Positions 42,454 to 51,907 of a stretch of DNA of 64,000 nt are shown piece by piece. The translations under genes and the position numbers were made by a program. The notes below the pieces were generated by a model. It did not search any database. It was not told where the DNA came from and saw nothing but the letters and a program-made list of their open reading frames with translations. This DNA comes from CBDCYS01 sp965226245 (GTDB lineage: Bacteria > Acidobacteriota > Terriglobia > Bryobacterales > UBA6623), in contig CBDDCL010000015.1 in assembly GCA_965226245.1 (NCBI GenBank), positions 6,944,001 to 7,008,000 on the forward strand, written 5' to 3'. Position 1 is the first letter of the stretch; every line of letters begins with the position of its first letter.

Positions 42454-44628
42454 ATGAGCAGAACACAGGCGGGGTTGTCTCCGGAGTGGATCTTCGGCCT
42501 GCTCTTGGCGGTCGCCGCGGCTGGCTGTTCTCCCTCGACCGACGATCAGAGCGCCGGCTCGCCGTCGCGGCCTCCCGAACCGACCGCGGCGCTCGTTGAT
42601 GAAGAGCGCATCAACCGGGCCCGGCGGGACGAGCCCGGGGCCTGGCTGGCCCACGGCCGCACCTACGAAGAGCAGCGTTTCTCTCCGCTGACCCAGATCA
42701 ACCGCGAGACGATCAAGGACCTCGGTCTGGCCTGGAGCAACACCATCGGCATCCGCCATCGTCTGCAATTCACGCCGCTGGTCGTGGACGGCGTGATGTA
42801 CTACCCCGACAGCTGGGGCGTGGTTTACGCCGTCGATGCCAGAACCGGAGAGCAGATCTGGTCGTTCGATCCGAAGACGAGCCGCGAAGTGGCCCGCTGG
42901 GGCTGTTGCGGCGGACCCCTCAATCGCGGCGTGGCGGTCTACAAGGGCCGCGTCTATGTGTCTACCTTCGACGCCCGTCTGGTGGCGATCGACGCAGCCA
43001 CGGGAGAGAAGGTTTGGGAGGCCGAGACCGGCGACTACCCGTCACGAGTCCCCTACACGGTCACGGGCGCCCCGCGGGCGGCGGCGGGAAAGGTCTATAT
43101 CGGCCAAAGTGGTTCCGAGTTTGGTCAGCGTGGCTACCTCACCGCCTACGATGCCGAGACGGGCGAGAAGGCCTGGCGCTTCTTCACGGTGCCCGGCGAC
43201 CCTTCGCAACCGTTCGAGCACCCCGAGATGGAACTTGCAGCCAAGACCTGGAACGGCGAATGGTGGAAGCTCGGCGGTGGCGGCACGGTGTGGAGCAGTA
43301 TCGTCTATGACCCGGAGCTGCACACCTTGTACATTGGCGCCGGCAACGGCGCGCCGTGGTCGCGGCGGATCCGCTCGCCCGGAGGGGGCGACAACCTGTT
43401 TCTTGTCTCTATCATCGCCGTCGATCCCGACAGCGGCGAAATGAAGTGGTATTACCAGACGACGCCGGGCGACAACTGGGACTACACCGCCACGCAGGAC
43501 ATGGTGCTGGGCGAGATGGTCGTCGACGGCAGGGAGCGCAAGGTCCTGTTGCAGGCGCCCAAGAATGGGTTTTTCTACGTACTAGACCGTACCAATGGCG
43601 AGCTGCTCCGTGCCCACCCCTATGGGGCGATAACATGGGCCACGCACGTCGACATGGCGACCGGCAGGCCGGTCGAAAACCCCGAAGCCGCTTGGGAGGA
43701 GAAACCGCAATGGGTTCTTCCTGGAGCCGGCGGGGCCCATAACTGGCAGGCGATGTCGTTCGACCAGCAGAGGGGCGTGATGTACATCCCGACCCACGAC
43801 CTCCCCTTTTTCTTCGCACTGCCCGAGGAGTACGCCAAAACCGGCATCTTTAAGCCTCTCGATAATTCGATGATCCAGGGAGTGGTCATCAAGGGCAGCT
43901 ACCACCGTGAGCTGATTGCAAAAGCGGGTGCTCTGCCCGAAACGAAGGGTTACCTCAAGGCATTCGATCCGCTGACCGGCAAAACTCTTTGGGCCGTGGA
44001 GAACGCGACCGCCCCCCCAAGAGCAGGATTGTTGAGGCCAAGAGTGGTCATTGGAGGAGTCTTGGCCACGGCGGGCGGCGTGGTCTTCCAGGGTGACGGG
44101 TTCGGGACCGTCTCGGCGTATAACACCGACAACGGCGAACGTCTCTGGAAATTCGAATCCTACGGCGCGATCCAGGCGCCGCCGATCAGCTACGAGATCG
44201 ATGGCACACAGTATGTCGCGCTGGTCGCTTCCGCGAATTTCGACTATCACAACTACGGCAAATTGATGGTGTTCGCTCTCGGCGGTGAGACGGAGTTAGC
44301 GGAACCCCCGAAGCGGGACCGCTCGATCCCCGAGCAGCCGCCACTGACTGCATCGGCGGAGGAGCTCGTTCGGGGTGACGAGCTGTACCACCAGTTCTGC
44401 TTCGGGTGCCACGGCTACGAAGTACGGGGTGCACGCAACGCCGACTTGCGCATGATGGCCCCCGCGATCCAGGACGCTTTTCAGGGCATTGTCCGCGACG
44501 GCCTGCTGCGGGAGCTTGGCATGAACGGCTTCGCGGATGCGCTCAGTGAGGAGGACGTCGAGCTTGTCCGTCAGTACATCATTTCGAGAGCCAACCTCGA
44601 CAGGGCGGCGGAGGCGGCGGAGCTGTAA
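42454..44628 (+). CDS. PQQ-dependent quinohemoprotein alcohol dehydrogenase with C-terminal cytochrome c
   Basis: A 724-residue protein with a lipoprotein-type signal (LLLAVAAAGCSPSTDD). The eight-bladed propeller binds PQQ: the vicinal disulfide ARWGCCGGPLNRG, the tryptophan-docking motifs AIDAATGEKVWEAETGDYPS and AFDPLTGKTLWAVE, and PGDNWDYTATQDM, which carries the catalytic aspartate. The residue two after that aspartate is threonine rather than aspartate, so a calcium-type rather than lanthanide-type site is more likely. The C-terminus adds a cytochrome c domain (QFCFGCHGYEV, a CxxCH heme site). It would oxidise an alcohol and pass electrons to a periplasmic acceptor. GGAGGAG precedes the ATG. 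Together with the genes downstream it forms part of a secreted oxidative island. Confidence 0.92.
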   Translation: MSRTQAGLSPEWIFGLLLAVAAAGCSPSTDDQSAGSPSRPPEPTAALVDEERINRARRDEPGAWLAHGRTYEEQRFSPLTQINRETIKDLGLAWSNTIGIRHRLQFTPLVVDGVMYYPDSWGVVYAVDARTGEQIWSFDPKTSREVARWGCCGGPLNRGVAVYKGRVYVSTFDARLVAIDAATGEKVWEAETGDYPSRVPYTVTGAPRAAAGKVYIGQSGSEFGQRGYLTAYDAETGEKAWRFFTVPGDPSQPFEHPEMELAAKTWNGEWWKLGGGGTVWSSIVYDPELHTLYIGAGNGAPWSRRIRSPGGGDNLFLVSIIAVDPDSGEMKWYYQTTPGDNWDYTATQDMVLGEMVVDGRERKVLLQAPKNGFFYVLDRTNGELLRAHPYGAITWATHVDMATGRPVENPEAAWEEKPQWVLPGAGGAHNWQAMSFDQQRGVMYIPTHDLPFFFALPEEYAKTGIFKPLDNSMIQGVVIKGSYHRELIAKAGALPETKGYLKAFDPLTGKTLWAVENATAPPRAGLLRPRVVIGGVLATAGGVVFQGDGFGTVSAYNTDNGERLWKFESYGAIQAPPISYEIDGTQYVALVASANFDYHNYGKLMVFALGGETELAEPPKRDRSIPEQPPLTASAEELVRGDELYHQFCFGCHGYEVRGARNADLRMMAPAIQDAFQGIVRDGLLRELGMNGFADALSEEDVELVRQYIISRANLDRAAEAAEL

Positions 44629-44726
44629 GCGCGGGCGTTCGATGGGGGTGCGCCACATCTTGCGTGGACGTGAGTTGATTGTCTATGATGTGGAAAGTCC
44701 AATCCGGTCAGAGAAGAGAGGTCGAG

Positions 44727-45152
44727 ATGATACGTCGATTCACTAGCTTCACGCTGCTGGGCGCCTTCCTCATGGCTGCGACTTACGCCTACGCCCACCA
44801 CGCATTCTCCGCCGAGTTCGACGCCAACCTGCCGATTCAGATAACGGGTAAGGTGCTCAAGATCGACTGGATCAATCCGCACGCCTGGGTGCACGTGACG
44901 GCCGAGCTCGAGGACGGCAAGACCCAGGTCTGGGAACTCGAGGCGGGCACCCCCAATACTCTTCTGAGGAGAGGGCTCACCAAGACGCTGCTGGTGCCCG
45001 GCGCCGAAGTGGTGGTACGCGGCTACCAGAGTAAGGACCAGCTGTGCGACCCGACCTGCAAGGGCAGCGGGCGCGACATCACTTTTCCCGACGGGCGCAA
45101 GCTGTTCATGGGATCTTCTGGAACGGGTGCGCCGCCCGATGGTAGTAGGTAG
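44727..45152 (+). CDS. DUF6152 family secreted protein
   Basis: A 141-residue protein with a signal peptide (FTSFTLLGAFLMAATYAYAH). The segment HHAFSAEFDANLPIQITGKV and IDWINPHAWVHVTAELEDGK is the hallmark of DUF6152, which often sits near PQQ dehydrogenases and secreted oxidoreductases. A pair of cysteines (LCDPTCKGSG) may form a disulfide. The ATG at 44727 follows GAGAGG; an upstream in-frame ATG at 44679 is less convincing. It lies 98 bp after the quinohemoprotein gene on the same strand. Confidence 0.85.
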   Translation: MIRRFTSFTLLGAFLMAATYAYAHHAFSAEFDANLPIQITGKVLKIDWINPHAWVHVTAELEDGKTQVWELEAGTPNTLLRRGLTKTLLVPGAEVVVRGYQSKDQLCDPTCKGSGRDITFPDGRKLFMGSSGTGAPPDGSR

Positions 45153-45183
45153 CGACCCCAGAGAGCCGCAGCGTCGCTGAGCT

Positions 45184-46275
45184 TCACTGCGCTTTCTCCT
45201 GCCGTTCTTTTAGCCGCTTTTCCGCGGCCCTGACCGCCTTCGCTCCGCCCTGGCCAGCCCCGAGCCAGTCGTCCCCCGCCTCGCCTTTCGCCTCCCGAAC
45301 GCGGGCGCCGCGGAGCGCCAGCGTCATGGGGCGGTTGCCCTCGTGACAGGCGAACTCGAGCAGGGGCTCCTCGCTCAACTTCCACTCGTAAGCCACCGAC
45401 CACGGTTTCTCGAACGACTCCGGATCATTCACCGTGTACTCGTAGAGCAGCGTGCCGGTGCCGGTTCGGGTGAAACGCTCCTCGAGGATCATGTTCTTGC
45501 CGGAGCCTCGGAAGTTCGTCTGATCGCTGTAGTTTTTGGTCCGCACGACCAGCGTATTCCCGTCCCAGTGACCGCGTGAATCCCCCTTCCAGAGGCGGAT
45601 GTCTTGCGGCACATGGTCACGGCCGTCAAGAGGGATGATGCGGTGGTCGTTGATCATCTCGACCAGAATCGCGACGTGGTCTTTCGTCTGGAAGATCTCC
45701 GTGAAGTTGTTGTAGCCGCCGGTGTACATCGGTGGTCCGACGTGCATGACGATGCAGCGATCGCTAGGATCGCGGTCCTCGGGCCCGGCGGGCACTTGGC
45801 CCCAACGGACAGTGCGCTCGTCCTGCCGGCGCTTGGCGTCCTCGGTCAGCGCGGGGAGGCGGCCGTCCGGGGGATCGACGATCTGCGACGTCCTCATCGT
45901 GCCGCTCATCTTCGTGCCCATATCTACGAAGATCCAGTTGTAGCCGACGTCGAGGTCGGCCTGGCCCAGGACCAAGGGGCCGACCCGGTTAAGGTCTCCG
46001 AGGGGGCGCTCGCCCACCAAGGGGGCGCGCTCTTCCAAATCACGCCGGGTGTCCAGTTTCCGGCGCTTCTCCTCGAACTCGGCCACCTCTTCCGGCGTGA
46101 GGAACTCCTTGTCCTTGAATTCCGGCGGCCGCTCGAACGGCGTAATTGAGCGGCGGTCCCAGGTGCCTCGCAAGTCGGGATCACCCCAGGACGTCTTTGG
46201 ACTATCCTCGGCGAGAGCGGCGGGCGCCAACACAGCGGCGGCGAGGACGATCACGAGTGCGCTTCGATTGGTCAT
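45184..46275 (-). CDS. Secreted hypothetical protein, paralogue of the 46681 gene
   Basis: A 363-residue exported protein (signal peptide ALVIVLAAAVLAPAALAED). It shares a plan with the next protein on the same strand: a GDPDLRGTWDRRSITPFERP opening (compare GNPDLNGIWQTLG), then a C-terminal half with HWDGNTLVVRTKNYSDQTNF, LEERFTRTGTGTLLYEYTVN and WSVAYEWKLSEEPLLEFACH. The pattern is well known among soil Acidobacteria and Proteobacteria near PQQ dehydrogenases, but no function is established. A strong AAGGAGT lies before the ATG at 46275; the longer open frame is rejected. The C-terminus is lysine and arginine rich. Confidence 0.8.
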   Translation of the reverse strand: MTNRSALVIVLAAAVLAPAALAEDSPKTSWGDPDLRGTWDRRSITPFERPPEFKDKEFLTPEEVAEFEEKRRKLDTRRDLEERAPLVGERPLGDLNRVGPLVLGQADLDVGYNWIFVDMGTKMSGTMRTSQIVDPPDGRLPALTEDAKRRQDERTVRWGQVPAGPEDRDPSDRCIVMHVGPPMYTGGYNNFTEIFQTKDHVAILVEMINDHRIIPLDGRDHVPQDIRLWKGDSRGHWDGNTLVVRTKNYSDQTNFRGSGKNMILEERFTRTGTGTLLYEYTVNDPESFEKPWSVAYEWKLSEEPLLEFACHEGNRPMTLALRGARVREAKGEAGDDWLGAGQGGAKAVRAAEKRLKERQEKAQ

Positions 46276-46680
46276 GACTTTACTCCTTACTCGGCGTCTG
46301 ATTACTAGGCGTCTGAGGTGGTTCGGCCTGCAAACGCTGCCGGTCATCTGATGTGGTTATCAGTTTAACAGTTCATCAGAATAGATAATATCCGTGAGCG
46401 CGGAAAATCTGAAATAAGCCGTCGTTGCCTCGCCCCTGGATTAGCAGGCCCATCAATCCCTGGGAATCCAGGCTAGAGCCGCGCGCGTCAGCAAGCGGTT
46501 GGTTCGAGATCGCGCCAAACCGCTCGGTCGAAAACCTGCGGGTTTTCATCTTTTTGGGTGGGCCGGAAGTTTGATGGGAGCGGATCAGTCGGTAGAGGCA
46601 ACCGCTTGCTTACGCGCGCGGCTCCGATTGGCCGGCCCATCGGCACTCCCTCATGGTCGCGGCTCCGATTCCGCGGAGGG
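46276..46680. other. Intergenic stretch with a long inverted repeat
   Basis: No gene is seen. It contains the inverted repeat at 46477-46623. Confidence 0.6.
46477..46623. repeat. 147-bp element bounded by 25-bp inverted repeats
   Basis: Arms 46477-46501 and 46599-46623 (AGCCGCGCGCGTCAGCAAGC and its complement) match at 24 of 25 positions. The interior has no ORF. It is the size and shape of a MITE or of a long structured RNA stem. No target duplication was recognised. Confidence 0.65.
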
Positions 46681-47499
46681 TTACTCAGTTGGTTTGTAGC
46701 CCCGGCGCAGATGGCCGTACACGGCGCCCTCGGCAAAAGGCACGCACTTGAACTCCAGGATCTGGGCGTTAGGCTCGAGGCGGCGATAGAGCGGCATGCT
46801 CATCTTCCAGGCGCGCGTGAAGACCTTCGGGTCTTCGATGCTGACCTCGTAGTGCAGGGCATTGGGGCCAGTCGCCGTGTAGCGCTCTTGGACCTTCAGC
46901 TGCTCGCTGTGAAAGTTGCCCGAGCTGTCGAACCAGGTGTCGGGCAGCTGGTCGCTGACGTCGACGACCAGCGTTTCGCCTTCCCAGCGGCCCAGCGAGT
47001 AGCCCATCCACGACGGAATAAGCGCCTCGGAGCCGGGACGATCCAGGCGAATGACTCGGCTCGTGCTCGCGAACTCGTAGGCCACCAGGATCGACTTGGG
47101 GGTTTGTACAATCTGGAACGGAAAGGGCATGTAGGTGGCGCGGGGGATTCCGGGCATAAAGCACTTGACCGCCGGGTCGAGTTTCAGCCAGTTTTCCAGG
47201 TTTTCGGCGCGCTTGTCCGCCGCCCAGGGCTGATACGGAATCTTGCCTCCCTCAACCACCCCCAGGCCTGCGGGAATGGCCCCGAGCGCGCCCAGCGGCT
47301 CGTAGGGGCCGTGGCGCGCGGCGTGGCCCTCGAGATCCCAGTGCGCCGACCCGAGCGTCTGCCAGATGCCGTTGAGATCCGGGTTGCCGTCCGGTGTGCG
47401 AGGCGCCACGTAGGCGTTCTCGGACTGCGCCCCAACAGGCGCAGCAAACAACAGAGAGACGAGTGCGAAGGCGGTCGCGGCCTTGGTCTTATTCAGCAT
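46681..47499 (-). CDS. Secreted hypothetical protein (related to the 45184 gene)
   Basis: A 272-residue exported protein with a signal peptide (ATAFALVSLLFAAPVGAQ). It has TPDGNPDLNGIWQTLGSAHW at the start of the mature part and GRWEGETLVVDVSDQLPDTW, LKVQERYTATGPNALHYEVS and WKMSMPLYRRLEPNAQILEF in the second half, which parallel the neighbouring protein. It belongs to the same unassigned family. It is encoded upstream of its paralogue on the same strand, separated by about 400 bp that hold a long inverted repeat. Confidence 0.8.
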   Translation of the reverse strand: MLNKTKAATAFALVSLLFAAPVGAQSENAYVAPRTPDGNPDLNGIWQTLGSAHWDLEGHAARHGPYEPLGALGAIPAGLGVVEGGKIPYQPWAADKRAENLENWLKLDPAVKCFMPGIPRATYMPFPFQIVQTPKSILVAYEFASTSRVIRLDRPGSEALIPSWMGYSLGRWEGETLVVDVSDQLPDTWFDSSGNFHSEQLKVQERYTATGPNALHYEVSIEDPKVFTRAWKMSMPLYRRLEPNAQILEFKCVPFAEGAVYGHLRRGYKPTE

Positions 47500-47961
47500 G
47501 GATCAACCCCAGTCGTCGGTATTCTACAGTCTAGCCCAGCGGCGTGATTTCGTGTGGTCGCCGGTCCTTCACATTATACTCTGTGCGATTACCGCGAGGA
47601 GATTCCCCTTTGCCGCTAGCTTCCCGCCCGGCCACGATCAGAGCAGGGGTTTGGTGGAAGGTCCAACTCCCCGCCGGTTTATCCCGGCGCTTTCGGACAG
47701 AGCCCCTGAAACACTTGACACCTGCACTACAAATGAAACCAACAAGGCCGGCGGGGGCGTTGATCACCGGAACAAAACGACCGATTCCCGCCCAAGGCGG
47801 TTTCGAGTCGCTCTCCGTTTCGCGGGTTGTTCCCACAGACGCATCTGCTCACGGCGTGTACCTGCCGCCGGGGCTGACGCGTCCATAACGACAGACACTG
47901 AGCCGCTGCTGACATTGCAGCAGGCTTGGGTCGTTCTTTCCTTTCTGAGATACTGGGGCGG
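47500..47961. other. Intergenic stretch with a repeat shared with 58336-58449
   Basis: No gene is seen. The region 47702-47817 contains GAAACACTTGACACC and TTTCGAGTCGCTCTCCG, which recur at 58336-58449. TTGACA here may be a -35 box. Confidence 0.55.
47702..47817. repeat. Dispersed promoter-like repeat, first copy
   Basis: GCCCCTGAAACACTTGACAC, then ACTACAAATGAAACC and GTTTCGAGTCGCTCTCCG, are conserved in order with 58336-58449, with several gaps. It lies before the POTRA gene. Confidence 0.55.
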
Positions 47962-49350
47962 ATGGCGGTTTCTACTGGGTTGCGGGTTTTCGCTCTGGTT
48001 TTCGCGACGCTCGGTTGCGTGATGCTGCAGCAGCGGGGGGCTGGCGCGGCCCAGGGGGGCTCGGCAGGCAGGCCTTCCGCTTCCGCGGCAGTCAAACGCA
48101 CCTCTGCAGGTGCGGGTAAGTCCGCTCCCGAGGCAGCCAAGCAGTCCCCTTCTGACGAGGCTGCGGAAACTTTCCCCCTTCGCGCCGTCAACATCGCCGG
48201 CAATGAGCACTTTTCAACCGAAGACATCATCACGGTCACGGGCTTGACGATCGGTTCGCGAGTTCGGCCTTCGGATTTTCAGAGGGCCATGGAGAAACTG
48301 CGTAACTGCGGGGCTTTCGAGACGCTGGAGTTTCGCTATGGGGCGCAAGGCGACGGCTATCAGGTGACCTTCAAGCTTCAGGAGGCGTCCGAACTCTATG
48401 CGGTGACTTTTCGGGAGCTTGGCGCGGCCGACGAACAACTGCATGCTTTACTCAAGGAAAAAATCCCGCTCTATGACAAGAAGGCGCCGCCGACCGGACC
48501 ACTGCTGCGAATGATCGGGAATGTGCTGCAACGGTTCTGGATCCAGCAGGGAAACGACTCGAAGATCGTCGGGAGTCTGGTTCCCACGATTGAGGACGAG
48601 TTCGAGATGGTCTTCCAGCCGCCCTCGGCCATCACGACCATCGCGTTCGTTACGTTCGAGAACAGCGGCGACATCTCTCCGCTCGACTTGCAGCGCCACT
48701 TCAACCAGTCGGCCATGGGCGTGCCTTTTTCGCAACCACGTTTGCTGGAGCTCTTGCATCACAATGTCCGCCCTCTTTTTGAAGAAAAAGGGCGCCTTGG
48801 GGTGACTTTCTGCCCTTGTTCGAGCGAGCCTGACACGGAGACGCAAGGCATCCTCGTGAACGTTCATGTGGAGCAGGGTCCGCTTTACGTCTTCGGGCGG
48901 ACGAGGTTCCATGAGGGCGTGCGGTTTGAGTCGAGGGAGCTAAGCCGCCGCGTCAAGTTCCGGGAGGGCGAGACGGCCAACATGAAGCTGGTCAATGAAT
49001 CCTTGGCGGAGATGGAAAAGTTGCTGAAGGCGGGAGGATATCTGCGGGCTTTTGGGCGCTATGACCGCGAGGTCAACGACGCGGCAAGGACGGTCGATAT
49101 CGTGTTGGATGTCCGTCCCGGGGACCTTTATACGTTCAACAAGCTGACGATTACCGGACTTGATATAGTCGGCGAGGCGGCGGTAAAAAAACGCTGGGAT
49201 GTGAAGCCCGGAGACCCGTTCAACGCCAACTATCCCAAGGTTTTTCTCAGCCGCGTGCGGGGCATGTTCGACAATCTTTCGAAGACCGATTCGAAGGCGA
49301 ATATTGACGACGAGAGTAAGAAGGTTGATGTGGAGCTGATCTTCGATTAG
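47962..49350 (+). CDS. Secreted multi-POTRA protein (BamA/TamA-like without barrel)
   Basis: A 462-residue exported protein with a signal-like N-terminus (LRVFALVFATLGCVMLQQRG). Several POTRA-type units follow: FPLRAVNIAGNEHFSTEDII, RPSDFQRAMEKLRNCGAFET, ARTVDIVLDVRPGDLYTFNK with LTITGLDIVGEAAVKK, and KPGDPFNANYPKVFLSRVRG. In outer-membrane assembly proteins these units bind client proteins ahead of a beta-barrel, but no barrel is encoded here. It may therefore be a soluble or surface adaptor. The start ATG at 47962 is chosen over the one 36 bases upstream because the longer form adds a hydrophilic extension before the signal. Similar barrel-less proteins occur in Acidobacteria. Confidence 0.75.
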   Translation: MAVSTGLRVFALVFATLGCVMLQQRGAGAAQGGSAGRPSASAAVKRTSAGAGKSAPEAAKQSPSDEAAETFPLRAVNIAGNEHFSTEDIITVTGLTIGSRVRPSDFQRAMEKLRNCGAFETLEFRYGAQGDGYQVTFKLQEASELYAVTFRELGAADEQLHALLKEKIPLYDKKAPPTGPLLRMIGNVLQRFWIQQGNDSKIVGSLVPTIEDEFEMVFQPPSAITTIAFVTFENSGDISPLDLQRHFNQSAMGVPFSQPRLLELLHHNVRPLFEEKGRLGVTFCPCSSEPDTETQGILVNVHVEQGPLYVFGRTRFHEGVRFESRELSRRVKFREGETANMKLVNESLAEMEKLLKAGGYLRAFGRYDREVNDAARTVDIVLDVRPGDLYTFNKLTITGLDIVGEAAVKKRWDVKPGDPFNANYPKVFLSRVRGMFDNLSKTDSKANIDDESKKVDVELIFD

Positions 49351-49383
49351 GGAAGCGTGGTAGTCGCACTCGGTTTCCGCGCC

Positions 49384-49407
49384 TGTCAACGCCAAGTAGA
49401 AATGTCC
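49384..49407. other. Solo end of the ISNCY-related mini-element
   Basis: TGTCAACGCCAAGTAGAAAT plus TGTCC matches the complement of the right end at 18768-18793 (GTGTCAACGCCAAATAGAAATGTCC on that complement). Nothing else of the element is visible, so it is a relic. Confidence 0.5.
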
Positions 49408-49649
49408 GGTTTTGGCCGGGTGGCTGGAGAGGCGGTGGCAGAGTGGTGGCTGTCGGGGGCTGGGTCGCGCCGGTCCTCCGAGCCCCAGGCGGAGGCGACG
49501 GGGCTGGCTCCGAGCGTCCTGACGGGCCACCGCGCCAGTTCTCGACCCTGCCGCGATTTCCCGACATCTAACGACAGGCGAGTCCTATGTAGTTCGTTTC
49601 GGCGGACTTAGTCCTGTTCGCTCCTACACCCGCGCAAAGGTTCCCGACG

Positions 49650-51833
49650 CTAATCTTCGGGTAATGCAAACACGTAGAGCGCGTTACCCGTCGCGGGATG
49701 GCGGATGTCGGGGGCGATCAGGCTCGGGACGAGGCGCGGACTGCCGCCGCCCAGGCCCGTGGGGACGGCGACATATTGCCGGCCATCCACGCGGAACGTA
49801 ATGGGGAATCCCTGCACGGAAGTTGCGAGCCGCGTCTCCCACACCACTTCACCAGTCTCGACATTGACCGCCTTGAACCTGCGGTCGAGATCGCCGACGA
49901 ACGCCAGTCCGCCGGCGGTCGAGAGGACCCCCGTAAGAAACGGCGCCCGCTGCTCGATCGACCATAGCTCTTCCATCGTGTTCACGTCATAGGCGGCGAG
50001 CTTGCCGATGTTCCCGCCGGTTCCCGGCATCTCAAACCAGCGCCGGTCCGCCGCCGCGCCGCCCCCGCCGCGCACGAACTCGACCACCCTGCCGCGGATC
50101 TCCATGCAGCTTTGGCTCAGCGGGATGATCAGGCGCTCGGTGGGCGGGTGGTAGCTCATCGGCTGCCAATTGTGACCGCCCTCCGTGCTGGGACACGAGG
50201 AGACCCATTCGCCGCGCGCGTTGTTGATGATGTCCTCGCGGTAGCGGGGCCTGCCCGACTCGGGATCGATGTAATCGTAGACGTTTTGGAACACCGTCTC
50301 GCGATGCGCTATGAACCGGCCGGTCTCACGATTGAGCTTCCAGAGAATGCCGGGCTTGCCGACCGTAAACACGACCTTCTCCCCGCCGGCATCGACCAGC
50401 ACTCGCTCGTATACCTCGTCAAGGTCCAGCGCTTCACCGGGCGCATGCTGGAAGTACCATTCCATGGTGCCGTCGTCCGCGTCGATCGCCAGCGTCGAAC
50501 TCGTGTAGAGGGCGTCGTCGTGCGCGCTGTTGCCTCGGCTGACCGGCATCCAGGGCTTGGCTTGCGCGACGCCCCAGAAGGTCAGGCCGAGTTCCGGGTC
50601 GTAGCTGCCGGTGATCCAGGCGTCGCCGCCGGCGCGAAACAGATTCGGCAGGTCGCCCCAGGTGTCGCCGCCCGGCTCGGATTCCCGGGCTACGGTATTG
50701 ACCCGCCATACTTCGCGCCCTGTTTTTGCATCATAAGCGCTGATGAAACACTTTTCCTCGCGGAACCGCGAGCAACCGCCGAGGCCTGAGACGACGTTGC
50801 CGTTGATTACGACCGCGCCGCTCGAGAGGCGGAAATCGCCCTCGCTGCGGTCGCCGATGGCCGTGTCCCACACCAGCTCTCCCGTGCGCGCGTCGAGCGC
50901 GACCAAGCGGGCATTGGTGGTCGAGGCGAAGATCTTGTCGTCGTAGATGGCGATCCCGCGCACCGCACCGCCGTCGCTGGGACCGGCGCGATATTCCCAG
51001 ATAAGCTCGCCAGCGGCTGCATCGAGCGCCTGCACCACATTGCCGCTGTTGTGCAGATAGAGAATGCCGTTGTGGACGATCGGCGCGGGCTGGCTGCGGC
51101 CGCCTCCCGTCATGGCCCAGGCCCACTCCAAGCGCAGATCGCTAACGTTTTCCAGATTGACCTGATCGAGCGTACTGTAGCTCCAGGCCTGATAATTGCC
51201 GCGGATCATCAGCCAATCATCGGGCGCGGGATTGCGCAGCATGGCGCCGGTCACGGGGGAGTAGTTCGCGACGAAGCCTTCGACGGTGAGGCCGGTCAGG
51301 CCCGCAGCAGCCCCTGGCTGGGCGGCCGGCGCGGCTTGAGCTAGCGCTTGACGAACGGCATCCGGCATCACTCCGTTCGCGGCGGCGCCGATGACGAACG
51401 TGCTGCTGGCCGTGAGTGCGTCCTCGCCGGGTTCAGCGCCGTTGGCGTGAAGCAAAAAGGCGACGAGGTCGAGGTAGGTCTGCTCGCCGAGGCTGCCGGG
51501 GACTCCGGGCGGCAGCGGCATGGTCAATTGGGTGTAGGTAATCAGTTGCTGCGCCGTGCGGCCACGCCACTGCCCTATGAAGTCGGGGCCGGCGAGCGGG
51601 CGTGCCTCGTTCAGCCCGCTCAGGTCCGGCCGATGGCAGTTGGCACAGTGCGCTTGGTACGCTGCGAGCCCCGCTACGGCCTGCTGCTCGGTGAACGGGC
51701 CGGTCTGCAGGGACGGGGTTTGGGCGGCTGCTCCGCCGAGCACGAGCGCCGCAGCGGCAAGGCAGGTCAACACGCAACACGACGCGCGGTGATGGGGCCG
51801 TGAAAAAATCGGGGACAGTCCACTTCGCGCCAT
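49650..51833 (-). CDS. PQQ-dependent dehydrogenase with N-terminal cytochrome c
   Basis: A 727-residue exported protein (signal CCVLTCLAAAALVLGGAAAQ). The N-terminal 130 residues form a cytochrome c: AYQAHCANCHRPDLSGLNEA with the CxxCH heme site and an axial-ligand region near LTMPLPPGVPGSL. The propeller follows with PAPDDWLMIRGNYQAWSYST, DARTGELVWDTAIGD, DAKTGREVWRV, DADDGTMEWYFQHAPGEALD and CPSTEGGHNWQPMSYHPP. Domain order is the reverse of the 42454 protein, so these are different branches of the quinohemoprotein family. It would oxidise an alcohol or related substrate in the periplasm. The ATG at 51833 lies inside a palindromic element (51800-51896), so the real start may be further in. 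Confidence 0.9.
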   Translation of the reverse strand: MARSGLSPIFSRPHHRASCCVLTCLAAAALVLGGAAAQTPSLQTGPFTEQQAVAGLAAYQAHCANCHRPDLSGLNEARPLAGPDFIGQWRGRTAQQLITYTQLTMPLPPGVPGSLGEQTYLDLVAFLLHANGAEPGEDALTASSTFVIGAAANGVMPDAVRQALAQAAPAAQPGAAAGLTGLTVEGFVANYSPVTGAMLRNPAPDDWLMIRGNYQAWSYSTLDQVNLENVSDLRLEWAWAMTGGGRSQPAPIVHNGILYLHNSGNVVQALDAAAGELIWEYRAGPSDGGAVRGIAIYDDKIFASTTNARLVALDARTGELVWDTAIGDRSEGDFRLSSGAVVINGNVVSGLGGCSRFREEKCFISAYDAKTGREVWRVNTVARESEPGGDTWGDLPNLFRAGGDAWITGSYDPELGLTFWGVAQAKPWMPVSRGNSAHDDALYTSSTLAIDADDGTMEWYFQHAPGEALDLDEVYERVLVDAGGEKVVFTVGKPGILWKLNRETGRFIAHRETVFQNVYDYIDPESGRPRYREDIINNARGEWVSSCPSTEGGHNWQPMSYHPPTERLIIPLSQSCMEIRGRVVEFVRGGGGAAADRRWFEMPGTGGNIGKLAAYDVNTMEELWSIEQRAPFLTGVLSTAGGLAFVGDLDRRFKAVNVETGEVVWETRLATSVQGFPITFRVDGRQYVAVPTGLGGGSPRLVPSLIAPDIRHPATGNALYVFALPED

Positions 51834-51896
51834 GCCAATGCCTTTGAAATCAGCGATGCTTGACGGCCGCGCTTGGGACAGTCCCCATTTTTTCAC
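51800..51896. repeat. Palindromic MITE-like element overlapping a gene start
   Basis: Arms GTGAAAAAATCGGGGACAGT (51800-51820) and GGACAGTCCCCATTTTTTCA (51876-51896, complement strand sense) are near-perfect inverted repeats enclosing 55 bases. Such GGGACAGTCCC-ended elements are often mobilised by IS200-type enzymes. The 5' end of the PQQ gene lies inside the left arm. Confidence 0.65.
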
Positions 51897-51907
51897 AGGG
51901 CGGCGCA

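Noticed and set aside
43441..43500. Lanthanide-type (XoxF-like) PQQ site
   Set aside because: The residue two after the catalytic aspartate is threonine (DYT), not aspartate, so a calcium-type site is more likely.
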